This document shows, piece after piece, positions 1 through 9,857 of a stretch of DNA of 64,000 nt. This DNA is from Chrysemys picta bellii. Lineage: Eukaryota; Chordata; Testudines; Emydidae. The notes below the pieces were generated by a model. That model was not told the DNA's origin and did no database searches. It worked only from the letters and a program-made list of their open reading frames with translations. Position numbers and translations under genes: made by a program. Each line of letters starts with the position of its first letter. The stretch's first letter is position 1. The stretch lies in assembly GCF_011386835.1 (NCBI RefSeq), contig NC_088805.1, positions 11,776,836 to 11,840,835 of the forward strand, read 5' to 3'.

Positions 1-25
1 CTTGTCCCACATTTCACATACTTAC

Positions 26-138
26 CATCCATGAGGAGCCAATGGCCAGTTAGGACCCAGATAAGGACAAGCATAACAGACAGGGAGAATGAGAGCAGCT
101 CAGCAGCAGTGAAACGTCCACAACAGCCAAAGGAAATC
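26..138 (-). CDS. SPPL3: SPPL3 exon 6 (internal coding exon)
   Basis: Internal exon of signal peptide peptidase-like 3, a Golgi intramembrane aspartyl protease that cleaves type II membrane proteins such as glycosyltransferases and so controls their release. Read on the minus strand it opens after an AG acceptor at 139-140 and ends before a GTAAGT donor at 25-20. The 113-bp exon completes a split Lys codon from exon 5 and ends one base into an Ala codon. It encodes a short cytosolic or loop stretch with [14 protein letters not shown], then a hydrophobic membrane segment ([14 protein letters not shown]) followed by GHWLLMD. The reading frame is intact and matches the family closely. The catalytic YD and GxGD motifs are in later exons outside the window. 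Confidence 0.96.
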
Positions 139-374
139 CTGGAAACAACACACCATGTTAGTTCAAAGATTTAATGATTTCCATTTAAAGAACAGAAAAA
201 CCACTGACTCTGATTGGACGAGGCTCATAAGTAGTAATATTAATGAAAGATGTCAGAGAGAAGTTCTCTTTGCCAGAAAATAGGTACCAAAGGCAGCAAC
301 AATAAAGGCTTTCTCCACATTTAAATAACTTGCCTAAATCGTGAAGTGGAGGGATGAAAGGGTTAGTCTATGTC

Positions 375-1447
375 TGTGTACATGGATTTAAATCCAAGCA
401 GTTTAAATCACTGATTTTAATCATTAGTTAAATCAGCAAGCAGGACACCTTGATTTAAATCAATTTTAATCCTGTTTTACATTTGTATATAGCTATTTTC
501 CTGAAGAAAGATTTATTCTCATTGATTAGTAAAGATTAAAACATGTTTATTTGCAACTAAATATAACCTTTACACTAAATTTGGTGCTTCATTTTGCTAA
601 ACAGGTAGATACACTATATCCACACATTTATTTAAGCAATTATATCGTTTAATTTACATTTATTCAGATTCTTAATTTTTACATATTTTATGTTAGAAAT
701 TGGTAACAATGCATTTCATATTTACTAGATTTACTTTTTACTTGTGATTTGTATCTACTTGAATAGAAATTAGAATTCACTTAAAATACATACAAAACCA
801 ATTTTAAAATGCTTTTTTATTAAAAGATGATATCTTTAATGTGTTGGATGCATTAAAAAATTTAGCATTTACAGCTAATTACTAATCAAATGAAGTTTCT
901 GTAGTTAGTAAGTAGAAATTATTATTTCTGGTCATCATGTACTTCAAGATTTTAGAACTAGCACATCTCATACGCTCACAGCTAATTTTACTAATAAATT
1001 GGAAGAGGAAAAAAAAAGCTCTCTGATTTTTCAGTTCCCAATTGGTTTCTTAACTTTGAATTAACTAGTAATTGAACTAACTGATTAAAGTGAAATGAAG
1101 AAAATATTCTCTCTGCACACGCAGAACAGTAGATAAATAGATTTATTTTAATCTCTATTTATCAAGTATCAAAAGTAGGTTTAGCACTTCAACAAATGCT
1201 TGCTTCAGGTGCTTGACCAGGTCAGAGGTCTGACTTTCTTTAAAACTTCAGAAGCAAACATGTACTATTTACCTTAAAAAAACAAATTTACTATACTAAA
1301 TTAAAATCTTTTAAAAATTAGGCCTTATCACAGGTTGTCATAATTTCAAATTTATTTTTTAGAGAGGTTTATTCTAAAAATAAACCTGTATTTAATTTAA
1401 ATAAACTGATTTGAATCACAAAAAATCAGCAATTTTTATCCATCCTG
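375..1447. mobile_element. AT-rich hAT-like DNA transposon, non-coding, with 9-bp TSD
   Basis: An AT-rich block bounded by the perfect direct repeat GTCTATGTC at 366-374 and 1448-1456. Just inside each end is a related inverted sequence (ATGGATTTAAAT on the left; the complement of the right end reads ATGGATAAAAAT), followed by several GATTTAAATC-like palindromes. An 8-9-bp duplication with short inverted termini suits the hAT superfamily, but no transposase is encoded. The family assignment is inference; the boundaries are seen directly. Confidence 0.6.
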
Positions 1448-1509
1448 GTCTATGTCCATTTAATTCTTGGCTCTTCTGCTGAAACTTATCAGGGTTGACT
1501 ATCAACTGG

Positions 1510-1710
1510 GGAGGGATAGCTCAGTGGTTTGAGCATTGGCCTGCTAAACCCAGGGTTGTAAGTTCAATCCTTGAGGGGGCCACTTACGGATCTGGGGCAA
1601 AATCAATACTTGGTCCTGCTAGTGAAGGCAGGGGGCTGGACTTGATGACCTTTCAAGGTCCCTTCCAGTTGTAGGAGATAGGATATCTCCATTAATTCAA
1701 TTCAATTCAA
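1510..1710 (+). mobile_element. tRNA-derived SINE (turtle/cryptodire type)
   Basis: A full-length SINE. Its head resembles a tRNA gene: an A-box region (TAGCTCAGTGGTTTGAGC) and a B-box region (GGGTTGTAAGTTCAATCC) spaced as in a Pol III internal promoter. A tRNA-unrelated body follows, and the tail is ATTCA-type repeats. AACTGG flanks it at 1504-1509 and 1711-1716. Close copies sit at 7589 (+) and 23860-24041 (-). Such SINEs are abundant in turtles and are the main clue to the organism. Confidence 0.9.
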
Positions 1711-1831
1711 AACTGGTACTGAATATGATGGTTTTGCAATATGGACTCCTGTCCGCAAGACCATTTTTAAAAGGGCTTTAAACAGCTGTCATTCATGTTA
1801 AGGTGGCTATTGCATGGTCACTATAGTCTTT

Positions 1832-2032
1832 CAGAGTAGCAGCCGTGTTAATCTGTATCCGCAAAAAGAAGAACAGGAGTACTTGTGGCACCTTAGAGAC
1901 TAACAAATTTATTAGAGCATAAGCTTTCGTGGACTACTACAATTGAAGAAGTGGGCTGTAGTCCACGAAAGCTTATGCTCTAATAAATTTGTTAGTCTCT
2001 AAGGTGCCACAAGTACTCCTGTTCTTCTTTTT
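1832..2032. mobile_element. Palindromic Penelope-like element 3' end, copy 1
   Basis: Two inverted copies of a PLE 3' untranslated end meet around a 20-nt centre (1938-1957). The 75-nt arms, 1863-1937 and 1958-2032, are exactly complementary by my reading. The left arm extends about 31 nt further to the element's true 3' end (GTAGCAGCCGTG, read in antisense); the right arm lacks this. ACTATAGTCTTT is duplicated on both sides (1820-1831 and 2033-2044), so the palindrome entered as one unit. The right arm has a hammerhead-like layout: TTGAAGA at 1943-1949, a 7-bp hairpin stem, then GAAA at 1967-1970. The PLE assignment rests on knowledge of reptile PLE families, not on coding sequence at this locus. 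Confidence 0.8.
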
Positions 2033-2410
2033 ACTATAGTCTTTGAACCCTCTAGAGTTAATGACCATAATGCAACTGTGCTAGCTTAATATAAAGTCCA
2101 ACCTCAGTTCCTAAGCACAATGAAATCTCACCCAAAGCAAGCCAAAACTTTTGAAAAACACTGAAGAACACTAATCCCCTGCAATAGTATCATATTTCCC
2201 ATGCTGGCAAGTGTGCATGACAGAAATTGTGCTTCCCAGCTTCAAAGTGGGAACATGGTTTTGGCAAAGAGAACCAGAACTATACAAACAATCTGCACTA
2301 GAGCCCTGGAGTTAGTGCTAGTAGCAGAGACCCCAGTTTAAAAAAAAATCTCATTAAGAGAAATAAATGCAGCATACAAAAGAAAAGCAAAAGATTTATC
2401 AAGTCCTTAC

Positions 2411-2489
2411 TTGTTTTGAGGAGAACAAGGTCGTGTTAAATACTGGCACATCGGGAGCAGAAGGAAAGCAAAGGCTATTGTTGCAAGGA
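2411..2489 (-). CDS. SPPL3: SPPL3 exon 5 (internal coding exon)
   Basis: 79-bp coding exon on the minus strand, with CTAG acceptor at 2493-2490 and GTAAGG donor at 2410-2405. It completes a Val codon begun by exon 4, encodes a membrane segment ([18 protein letters not shown]) and then TRPCSPQN, and leaves two bases of a Lys codon for exon 6. The frame is open and the phase fits both neighbours. It forms part of the second and third transmembrane region of the protease. A pyrimidine-rich tract precedes the acceptor. Confidence 0.96.
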
Positions 2490-5371
2490 CTAGAAAAAGA
2501 GAAAATGTAACATTAGTACATTCAGATCCATTTTCTACTGTGTGCAAACAGCTCCCAGTTTGAGAAAGCTTTGTGACAATGTCTTAGTATATACTACAGC
2601 ATTTAAAGGAAAAACCGTTTAAGGCTAAGATTTCTTTTGCAGGACTTTTATAAATGAAATGTGCAAATAAGTTCACACTTCAATTTACTATCAACTAAGA
2701 TGATACAATTAAAAAACGTCACAGAGGAAAACACACAGATTGCCATTTTTCTTAATAGTCTTCAAGTCACTTGGGGCCACATTCAGAGAAGCAAAATACT
2801 GTGTCCAATTATTCAAACAGTCAGCCATAACAGAAAAAGATACATTACAATCTGGTTATGAAACACTCCCAAAATGCTGCATCAACACGGACTATTCTAA
2901 AGCCCCAATCCTCCTATCACTAAAACAATGAATAGTCTCACTGACAGTACTCCCATGGGTAAACAAGCTCATGCACAAGTGCAAACGGTTAGGGCCTAAA
3001 CAGCGAATAAACTCTGCTATAGGGTTAGCTTCAGACCATCTAAACCTGTTTCACTCAACCTACTGTCCTCATTCAATCATGTTTTAAGGGTAGATTTCAG
3101 GGTAGCATAAAATCTTCCCATCCGCAGTGAGTCTAAGTCTAGCAATAAAAACCATAGTCAACTATACCAACAGACCTAAATTCTGATTTCAGCATTAACT
3201 TGTTCTGAAACTCTGAGTTGCTCTAGCTACCTCAGGACTATTTCAAGGTTGTTTGCTTTTTTCTGAACTTAAATAATGTTACTTTTTCTTTTCCACATTT
3301 TACTCAGAACTCTTTATCCATTACTAAAAAGGAGAAAAAACTATTGAAGTACAACTTAAAACAAGAATTAGAAATGGAAGTTGAGAATTCAAAAATGTAT
3401 ATCAAATGTTATAGTAATCTGTAATAGTATAGTAATCACATTTTTAGTAATTCGCTGTATAGTAATCCACATTTTTTACTTATGTTTCCAACAATGAAGC
3501 AAGTTTATTATAAAAACCTATACCAAAGTGCTCACAGATACCTAATATCATTTTACAAATTTTCACAAACTTCTAAATTTTCTATGGAGTATATTTATCT
3601 TATCAGCACAGCTGCAAAAGTTTAACAGCTATTGATATATGTCTATATTTATAATACATTCATTTTTCTTCCAACTAAACACTGTCTTTTAGCACCACAG
3701 AATCTAATTCAGGATCAAATACCTCACAAATCAAAACATGATTCTAAAGTTACAGCACCACACAAAATTACATCAAGTGATGTTTTAAAGAGTGAGGGAA
3801 TGTGTAAAGAATGACATGTCAGCAGCACTTATGCAGTTTTTAGAACTGCTGTGGTAAAAGAGGATTGCAACAGCAATGGAAGAATTCCTCTATTTTACCC
3901 CATCACTTTTAGGTGTAGCAGACAAACTACATGTTCTTTTATTCTCTCCTTTAAGCACCTTTTAGGAGACAATTTTCTTCTTCCAATTAAGATGCGTAAT
4001 GGAATAAAAGATTCTCTTTAGTGCATAGCTTAAATCAATACAGCAACGTTTGGAAAAAGTCAATTGACAAAAGGGAGTCCTGTTGTAACTTCCTACACGT
4101 AAAGTTTCACTCATATCAAATTTTGCAACTACCACCACGTAATTCAATATAATGTTAAAGTTGTAAAATTACTTAGGGAGGAAAAAGTCTTTAATCCTAC
4201 CAAAAAGAAAAAGTGCTTGTTCATAGCAATGGGCCCAAAGAAAACTAAATGTGTTTCAGGAGAAAGGAAGATCTACATTTCTCCACCCTAATAAGGATCT
4301 CCATGCTGATGTGTAGTTTTAATAGCAAATTCTGCAACATAAGGGACAGCATCCTCCATAAGGCAAGACCAATGAATAGAACAATAACTCCATCACAAAA
4401 ATAAATGGCTTCAGGGAAATAATTGTCCCAATACCATTTACCCCATTAGATTCATCCAACAAGAACAAAACAGAAGAATCCACCACCACCCTCAATCTAC
4501 ATCCCCAAACATAATATAGCCTATATATACACATTACATTGCAAATAAAGTGACAAATATCAGGAAAAAAATTCTAAAGATGAAAAGGGATTAACATGCT
4601 GCAATAAAATAACATCAAGGAAGGGAACAGTAGCCTACATAAAGTAGAGCTGACAAGAATCAACAATTAAGGGAAAGGGTTTATGACCCAAGTGCCATAT
4701 AAAGTTACCCAATACTGTAAAAAAAAAGTTTTAACTGATGAGGTCACAGAAGGGTTTTTAAAATCCCCTCTTCACAGAATCAGCTTCAGGGTAGAGGACG
4801 ACAATTTTTGCTGTGCGTAGTATACTCATGGCTCTGCCAAACGGGAGCAGTAGGAAGCACCTTCTTACTGATATCTTGATCAGCAAACAGTGTTCTGAAC
4901 TGCAGAAGTAGGGCCAAAAGGCCACTATAAATTTTTTCTGAAGTCAAAGTGTTGACATTTACTTGTATGCAAAAAATCTAAGCTAAAGCAATTTCTGAAT
5001 TCTTAGAAGATGTAGCCTGCAAAGTTGAGAGGCTTGTTGGCCTGCAATTCATTGATTTTAAAATATATTTGTAATGCCCTAATCAATAAAAATCGGCAAA
5101 GGGAAATGTGGAGAATTAGGACTAAGTTAATATTTTGTTATTTATGCATTACACTTAAAGGAAACTATCCCTACGCCAAGGAGTTTACAGTCATGGTTAG
5201 ATAAAATTTGCCAGGACACAGAAAGCAGGAACAGCTAAAAGGGTGAAAATGTGAAGGGGTGGCACTGCCATAGTACAAAGTCATATGGTTACTTATTTGC
5301 TTTTTATTTTATTTACAATGGTTACCAAGTTAAATTTTTATACACATTCATTCAAAATGTACAAAAATCAA
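2490..5371. other. Intron 4, distal part: no recognisable feature
   Basis: AT-rich intronic DNA. I saw no exon, no clear transposon end and no tandem array. The short ORFs here have no recognisable domains and are best read as chance. Confidence 0.6.
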
Positions 5372-6560
5372 AGTCATAGAAATGTAGCGTTGGAAGGGAC
5401 CTTGAGAGGTCTTGTAGTTCAGCCCCCAGTGCTGAGGCAGGACCAAATATATCTAAACAATCCCTGACAGGTGTTTGTCTACCCTGTTCTTAAAAACCTC
5501 CAATGATGGAGATTCCACAACCTTCCTTGGAAGCCTATTTCAGAGTTTAACTATCCTTGTAGTTAGAAAGTTATTCCCAATATCTAACCTAAATCTCCTT
5601 CCTGCAGGTTAAGCCCATTACTTCTTGTCCTGCCTTCAGTGGACTTGGAGAACAATTGATCACTGTCCTTTTTATAACAGCTCTTAACATACAACCACCC
5701 CCATCCACTAGCCAGCAACCTTGCAAAAAAGGACGTTAGGCTAGTTTGGCATGATTTGTTCTTGACAAATCCATGCTGGCTGGCTATTCCTTATAACCCT
5801 ATTACCCTCCAAGTGCTTACAAACTGTAATAATTTGTTCCAGTATCTTTCTAGGTATCCAAGTTAAGCTAAACTGTCTATAGTTCGCTGAGTCCTCTTTG
5901 TTCCCCTTTTTAAAGATAGGTATTATGTTTGCGGTTCTCCAGTCCTCTGGGACCTCACCCATTCTCCATGAGTTCTCAAAGACAATCCCAAATAAGGCTG
6001 CTTCAGCTAGTTCCATAACCACCTTAGGGTGAATTTCATCAGGTCCTGACAACTTGAAATACATCTAACTTAACTAAATACTCTCTTTAACCTGTTATTT
6101 ACCTATTTTGGCTTGCATTCCTTCCCTCTGTGTTGTTAATATTGTGTTAAGACAATTTACGTTTTAAAGTCAAGAATGAAGCAAAATAGAAACCCCTCAG
6201 TCTTCTTGATATCATCCATTATCAACTCTCAGTATCATCTGTTATCAACTCTCCCTCTCCACTAAGTAGAGGACCTACAGTTTCTTTCATCTTTCTTTTG
6301 CTACTAATGTATCTATTGAACCTCCTTTTATTGTCTTTTATGTCCCTTGCTTGATGCAACTCATTTTGTGCCTTAGTCTTTCTGATTTTGTCCCAACATG
6401 TTTGTGCTTTTCTTTTGACCTCATCCATAGCAACATGTCCATGTTTTCACTTATTGATTTTCAGGTCATTAAAAAGCTCCCTGTGGAGCCAAACTAGCTT
6501 CTTAATATTTTTCCTCAGGATAGTTTGCTGCTGTGCCTTTAATATTAAACAAGGATAAAC
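5372..6560 (-). mobile_element. CR1 LINE, internally deleted and frameshifted
   Basis: A CR1 non-LTR retrotransposon lying on the minus strand. Its 3' end is at 5372, with the usual CATAGAA end and GTTGGAAGGGACCTTGAGAGG region. Upstream (higher coordinates) the minus strand encodes CR1 ORF2 pieces: RT entry motif GPDEIHPKV and VPEDWRTANIIPIFKKGNKED in 6064-5741, a shifted QHGFVKNKSCQTSLTSFF, and the linker KAQNELHQARDIKDNKRRF at 6428-6222. Stops and indels separate these pieces, and the segment between the RT start and the 3' tail is missing. Non-functional. The AAGAAAAAG-rich stretch after 6560 is unexplained. Confidence 0.85.
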
Positions 6561-6987
6561 AACAAAAACAACAGGGAAAAGACCAAAAGAACGCTCTGAA
6601 ATTAAAAGCATTGAGGAAAAAGAAAAGCAGAGTTAAACTGGGGAAGAAAAAGAAAAATATAAAAGTCTGGATTCTGAAGCACTGGATTCTGAAGTTATCC
6701 ACAGTTACGGGCATTAATTTATAATTTACACTTACATTTTATTTCTAAAAGTTCCTTCCACATCCCCCCAAAAATTGGCCAATTCATCATAAAATGATTT
6801 ATCAGACTCTTTAAAATAGTGTAAGTATAGAAATACAACCCTTGAGAGTTGTCAGGTCATAACATATTTTTCATATACTTGGATCACATGATCCATAAAT
6901 GCATTTCAATTCGTAGTGACAAGACTCAGAATGCTTAACATTTCCTGTTTGAGACTGATGAACATGAATAGAAGAGAATGTAGTCAC

Positions 6988-7107
6988 CTGCTGTGCATAT
7001 CGTAAAGACTACTTGAACTGAATCAAAGAAGAAGAACATGACTAGGAGAGAAACAGACGCTCCAATCGGAAGGAACAGTGCCTGGGTGGAATCAATGGTC
7101 TGGATAC
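6988..7107 (-). CDS. SPPL3: SPPL3 exon 4 (internal coding exon)
   Basis: 120-bp coding exon with acceptor CTGCAG (7113-7108) and donor GTGACT (6987-6982), on the minus strand. It completes a Ser codon from exon 3, encodes [17 protein letters not shown] followed by the membrane segment [19 protein letters not shown], then CTA, and leaves one base of a Val codon. This is among the most recognisable parts of SPPL3. The donor departs from the GTAAG seen at the other four exons, so it may be a weaker site; the frame and phase leave no doubt that it is an exon. Confidence 0.97.
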
Positions 7108-7588
7108 CTGCAGGAGAAAGAATATAACAGGTTTCATTTATGGGATTTCTCAGCACACATACTAAGATAGAATAGCCTATTTAGATCCTCTCCTAGTCTG
7201 TTTTTGTATTCCATCTCCCAGACATATTCAAGGACTGTATAGAGAATTTGGTCATTATACTGCTGACTCAAAAATATGGATTCTGAGATATCCATTTACT
7301 TTCAAGGAAATGCATCAGGGCCCAGCTACAGTACTGAATGCAAAGATGCTTCTTCAACTAAGACTTACCACTCTTTCATAGGGACTGGGTAAAGCACAAG
7401 AGCAGACTTATCCTGCTCTGTGGAGCCCAGGGAGAGGGATGGGTGGGGAATGGTGGCAGTCTGTGCTCAGGATGTTGTTTGTGACTATCAAGCAATGACA
7501 GAAGGTTTAGCATTCATTGTGGTAATGTGATTCCCAATCCCATCTCATGTTTACCATACTATTTACCTTAACCTAGACAAAATCTAGG
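7108..7588. other. Intron 3, proximal to exon 4: no recognisable feature
   Basis: Apart from the polypyrimidine tract and acceptor of exon 4, no repeat or gene is apparent. Confidence 0.55.
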
Positions 7589-7792
7589 GGGGAGGGATAG
7601 CTCAGTGGTTTGAGCACTGGCCTGCTAAACCCAGGGTTGTGAGTTCAATCCTTGAGGGGGCCACTTGGGGATCTGGGGCAAAATCAGTACTTGGTCCTGC
7701 TAGTGAAGGCAGGGGGATGGACTCAATGACCTTTCAAGGTCCCTTCCAGTTCTAGGAGATAGGATATCTCCATTAATTTATTTATTTAAAGG
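7589..7792 (+). mobile_element. tRNA-derived SINE, second copy
   Basis: Same family and orientation as the SINE at 1510. The A-box and B-box regions and the body are nearly identical, so the two copies are probably of similar, fairly young age. The tail is ATTT repeats instead of ATTCA. Confidence 0.9.
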
Positions 7793-7805
7793 AATGGTGT
7801 TATAT

Positions 7806-8009
7806 CAGTGGCTCAAACTTTACTGATGACCCCTTTCACATACCAAACCTCTGAGTGCGACCCCCCCCCCTTATAAATTTTGAACACCATTATAAATGCT
7901 GGAGGCGAAGCGGGATTTGGGGTGGAGGTTAACAGCTTGCGACCCCCCCCATGTAATAACCTCGCCACCCCCTCAGGGGTCCCACCCCCCCAGTTTGAGA
8001 ACCCCTAAG
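7806..8009. mobile_element. Short hAT-type element (degraded)
   Basis: The left end reads CAGTGGCTCAAACTT. The right end, in complement, reads CTTAGGGGTTCTCAAACTG, a form typical of non-autonomous hAT elements in reptiles. Between them lie C-rich runs at 7861-7870 and 7945-7953. I could not find a convincing 8-bp duplication, so one end may be eroded. Confidence 0.55.
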
Positions 8010-8014
8010 ATATT

Positions 8015-8520
8015 GCATCTGGATGAAATGTGGGCTTCCCCCATGAAGTAAAGGAGAACAAGTGAGGGCTGGAGGCGCAGATCTTGAACCCCAGCATCTT
8101 TGGCATAATCCAGTACCCAGGCATGGGTGCTGGGGGTGGCGCATGGATGACCAGTAAAACGGCATCCCAAAGTCCTTAAAATCCTAAAAACTACTACTGC
8201 TAACACAAAAACTACTACAAAAAAACAAAATAACTATATACAGAAATAAAACAGTCTTCTTCTGCATTTTAGAGAAGTGTGTCACAAGAGAGGAGAGAAC
8301 GGAAGAGGTTTCAACTCGGACTACGTGATGGTGAGAAAGAACTGAAGGCGCAGTCGGTCTGCCCTGCCCTTTATTGCCTCGGACAAAACCATGAGGAGGA
8401 GCAAGGGCACATGCGTGGACCAACGGACACTACTATTTTAAAAATCTCTGGCTCTGAACACATGCATATAACCCTCATGGAATACAATACAGAACATCAC
8501 TCAAAGAAGAACTATCTGGG
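8015..8520. mobile_element. Possible DIRS-type terminal fragment
   Basis: The stretch ends in TGGAATAC...CATCACTCAAAGAAGAAC at about 8478-8512. This resembles, in the same sense, the complement of the DIRS terminal repeat at 42512-42550 (GTTCTTCAAGATGTGTTGCTCATATCCATTCC region). The internal part (GGAAGAGGTTTCAACTCGGA; CTGCCCTGCCCTTTATTGCC; GCACATGCGTGGAC) has the look of DIRS untranslated sequence. Without an alignment this stays tentative. Confidence 0.35.
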
Positions 8521-8780
8521 TAAAGAAACAACATTCTTGACGAAAAACTGGTCTTCAATGCAATATTGACAAAACCGAATGTAATGGGTGCACACCCAGT
8601 GTAACATCATAGCTGTGTCCCCAAAATGATTACAAATATTGCTACGTGCAGAATCAGGTAGAATTACAGGATTTTAAAGGTGAGGTTTTAAGGCTGATGT
8701 ACTGTACATCATAGAGCATAAGAACGATTATTTTAATTTTGGAAGTTATGTTTGAATAGATTGCTCATTCAGATATATTG

Positions 8781-9001
8781 TCAAGTATCAGAGGTGAAGC
8801 CGTGTTAGTCTGAATCTGTAAAAAGCAACAGAGGGTCCTGTGGCACCTTTAAGACTAGCAGAAGTATTGGGAGCATAAGCTTTCGTGGGTAAGAACCTCA
8901 CTTCTTCAGATGCAAGTGTCTTGCATCTGAAGAAGTGAGGTTCTTACCCACGAAAGCTTATGCTCCCAATACTTCTGCTAGTCTTAAAGGTGCCACAGGA
9001 C
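8781..9001. mobile_element. Palindromic Penelope-like element 3' end, copy 2
   Basis: The cleanest of the three palindromes. Arms 8836-8916 and 8920-9000 (81 nt) are exactly complementary by my reading, around a 3-nt centre (8917-8919). The left arm continues outward to the antisense 3' end (TCAGAGGTGAAGCCGTG) and the right arm stops short. CAGATATATTG is duplicated at 8770-8780 and 9002-9012. It belongs to a different PLE subfamily from copies 1 and 3. The right arm keeps an intact CTGAAGA at 8927-8933 and GAAA at 8952-8955, flanked by GCAT (8923-8926) and ATGC (8960-8963), which could pair. Confidence 0.82.
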
Positions 9002-9334
9002 CAGATATATTGGTATCACTAGTCAAGATCTCCATGCTTCAAAACACATTAATCTCACATGAAAATTTAAACCAACAACTTAGTTTTCAGTCACCAACAT
9101 TTCAGTGTCCTTACCAAAAAAAGCATCAGAAGGTAAGACCTATCAATAATAGCCACAGAAGCAATGTCATCCACATTACATAATTGTTTACTGTAAACCC
9201 CAAGGATCTGTAATTTCAAAACAGCTGGCATAGTCAAACAGAAAAATTAAAGAACCCAGTTGCTTTGAATCTAGAAGTTACCTTGGATGATATAAAGCGG
9301 TATCAGCATTATACTATAAATAGACATTGTGGTG

Positions 9335-9545
9335 ATGTGAGGGGTTGGGACCTATGAATTCCCAAGTTCTAATTGTGGCTCTTATAATTGCCTTGTTCAA
9401 GGCAAGCGAGAATATAATTTGTGTGCATTTAAATTTCCCATATTACAATGGTTACATACCATAACCCACCTAAAAGGGTTGTTATAGGAATTAATATTTA
9501 TAAAGTGCCCTGAAGATGGAAAGCATTGTACAAGCACTAAGAATT
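9335..9545 (+). mobile_element. MIR-like SINE 3' part
   Basis: The segment GGGTTGTTATAGGAATTAATATTTATAAAGTGCC through CATTGTACAAGCACTAAG matches the general form of the MIR 3' region (small-count linker, AAGTGC core, AAGCACT). It is diverged, as expected for an ancient amniote repeat. The left boundary is uncertain. Confidence 0.5.
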
Positions 9546-9549
9546 TGTA

Positions 9550-9857
9550 ATAATGTGTAGAAAGATGTTGTTGATTTTGTGAAGGCCAAAACTATAACAG
9601 GGTTCAAAAAGAGAACTAGATAAGTTCATGGAGGATAGGTCCATCAGTGGTTATTAGCCAGGAAGGGCAGGGATGGTGTCCCCATCCTCTGTTTGCCAGA
9701 AGCTGGGAATGGGCAACAGGGGATGGATCACTTGATGATTACCTGTTCTGTTCATTCCCTCTGGGGCACCTGGCATTGGCCACTACCAGAAGACAGGATA
9801 CTGGGCTAGATGGACCTTTGGTCTGACCCAGTATGGCCATTCTTATGTTATGACATA
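9550..9857 (+). mobile_element. CR1 LINE 3' end (5' truncated)
   Basis: Carries the CR1 3' untranslated signature: AACTAGATAAGTTCATGGAG, GATGGATCACTTGATGATTACC, TGTTCATTCCCTCTGGGGC, CTGGGCTAGATGGACC, CAGTATGGCCATTCTTATG. Only the last 300 bp remain, which is the usual 5' truncation of CR1. Confidence 0.88.

Noticed and set aside
1510..1600. tRNA gene, because of clear A and B boxes
   Set aside because: The sequence continues into a SINE body and tail, recurs at 7589 and 23860, and does not keep a full cloverleaf end. It is a tRNA-derived SINE.
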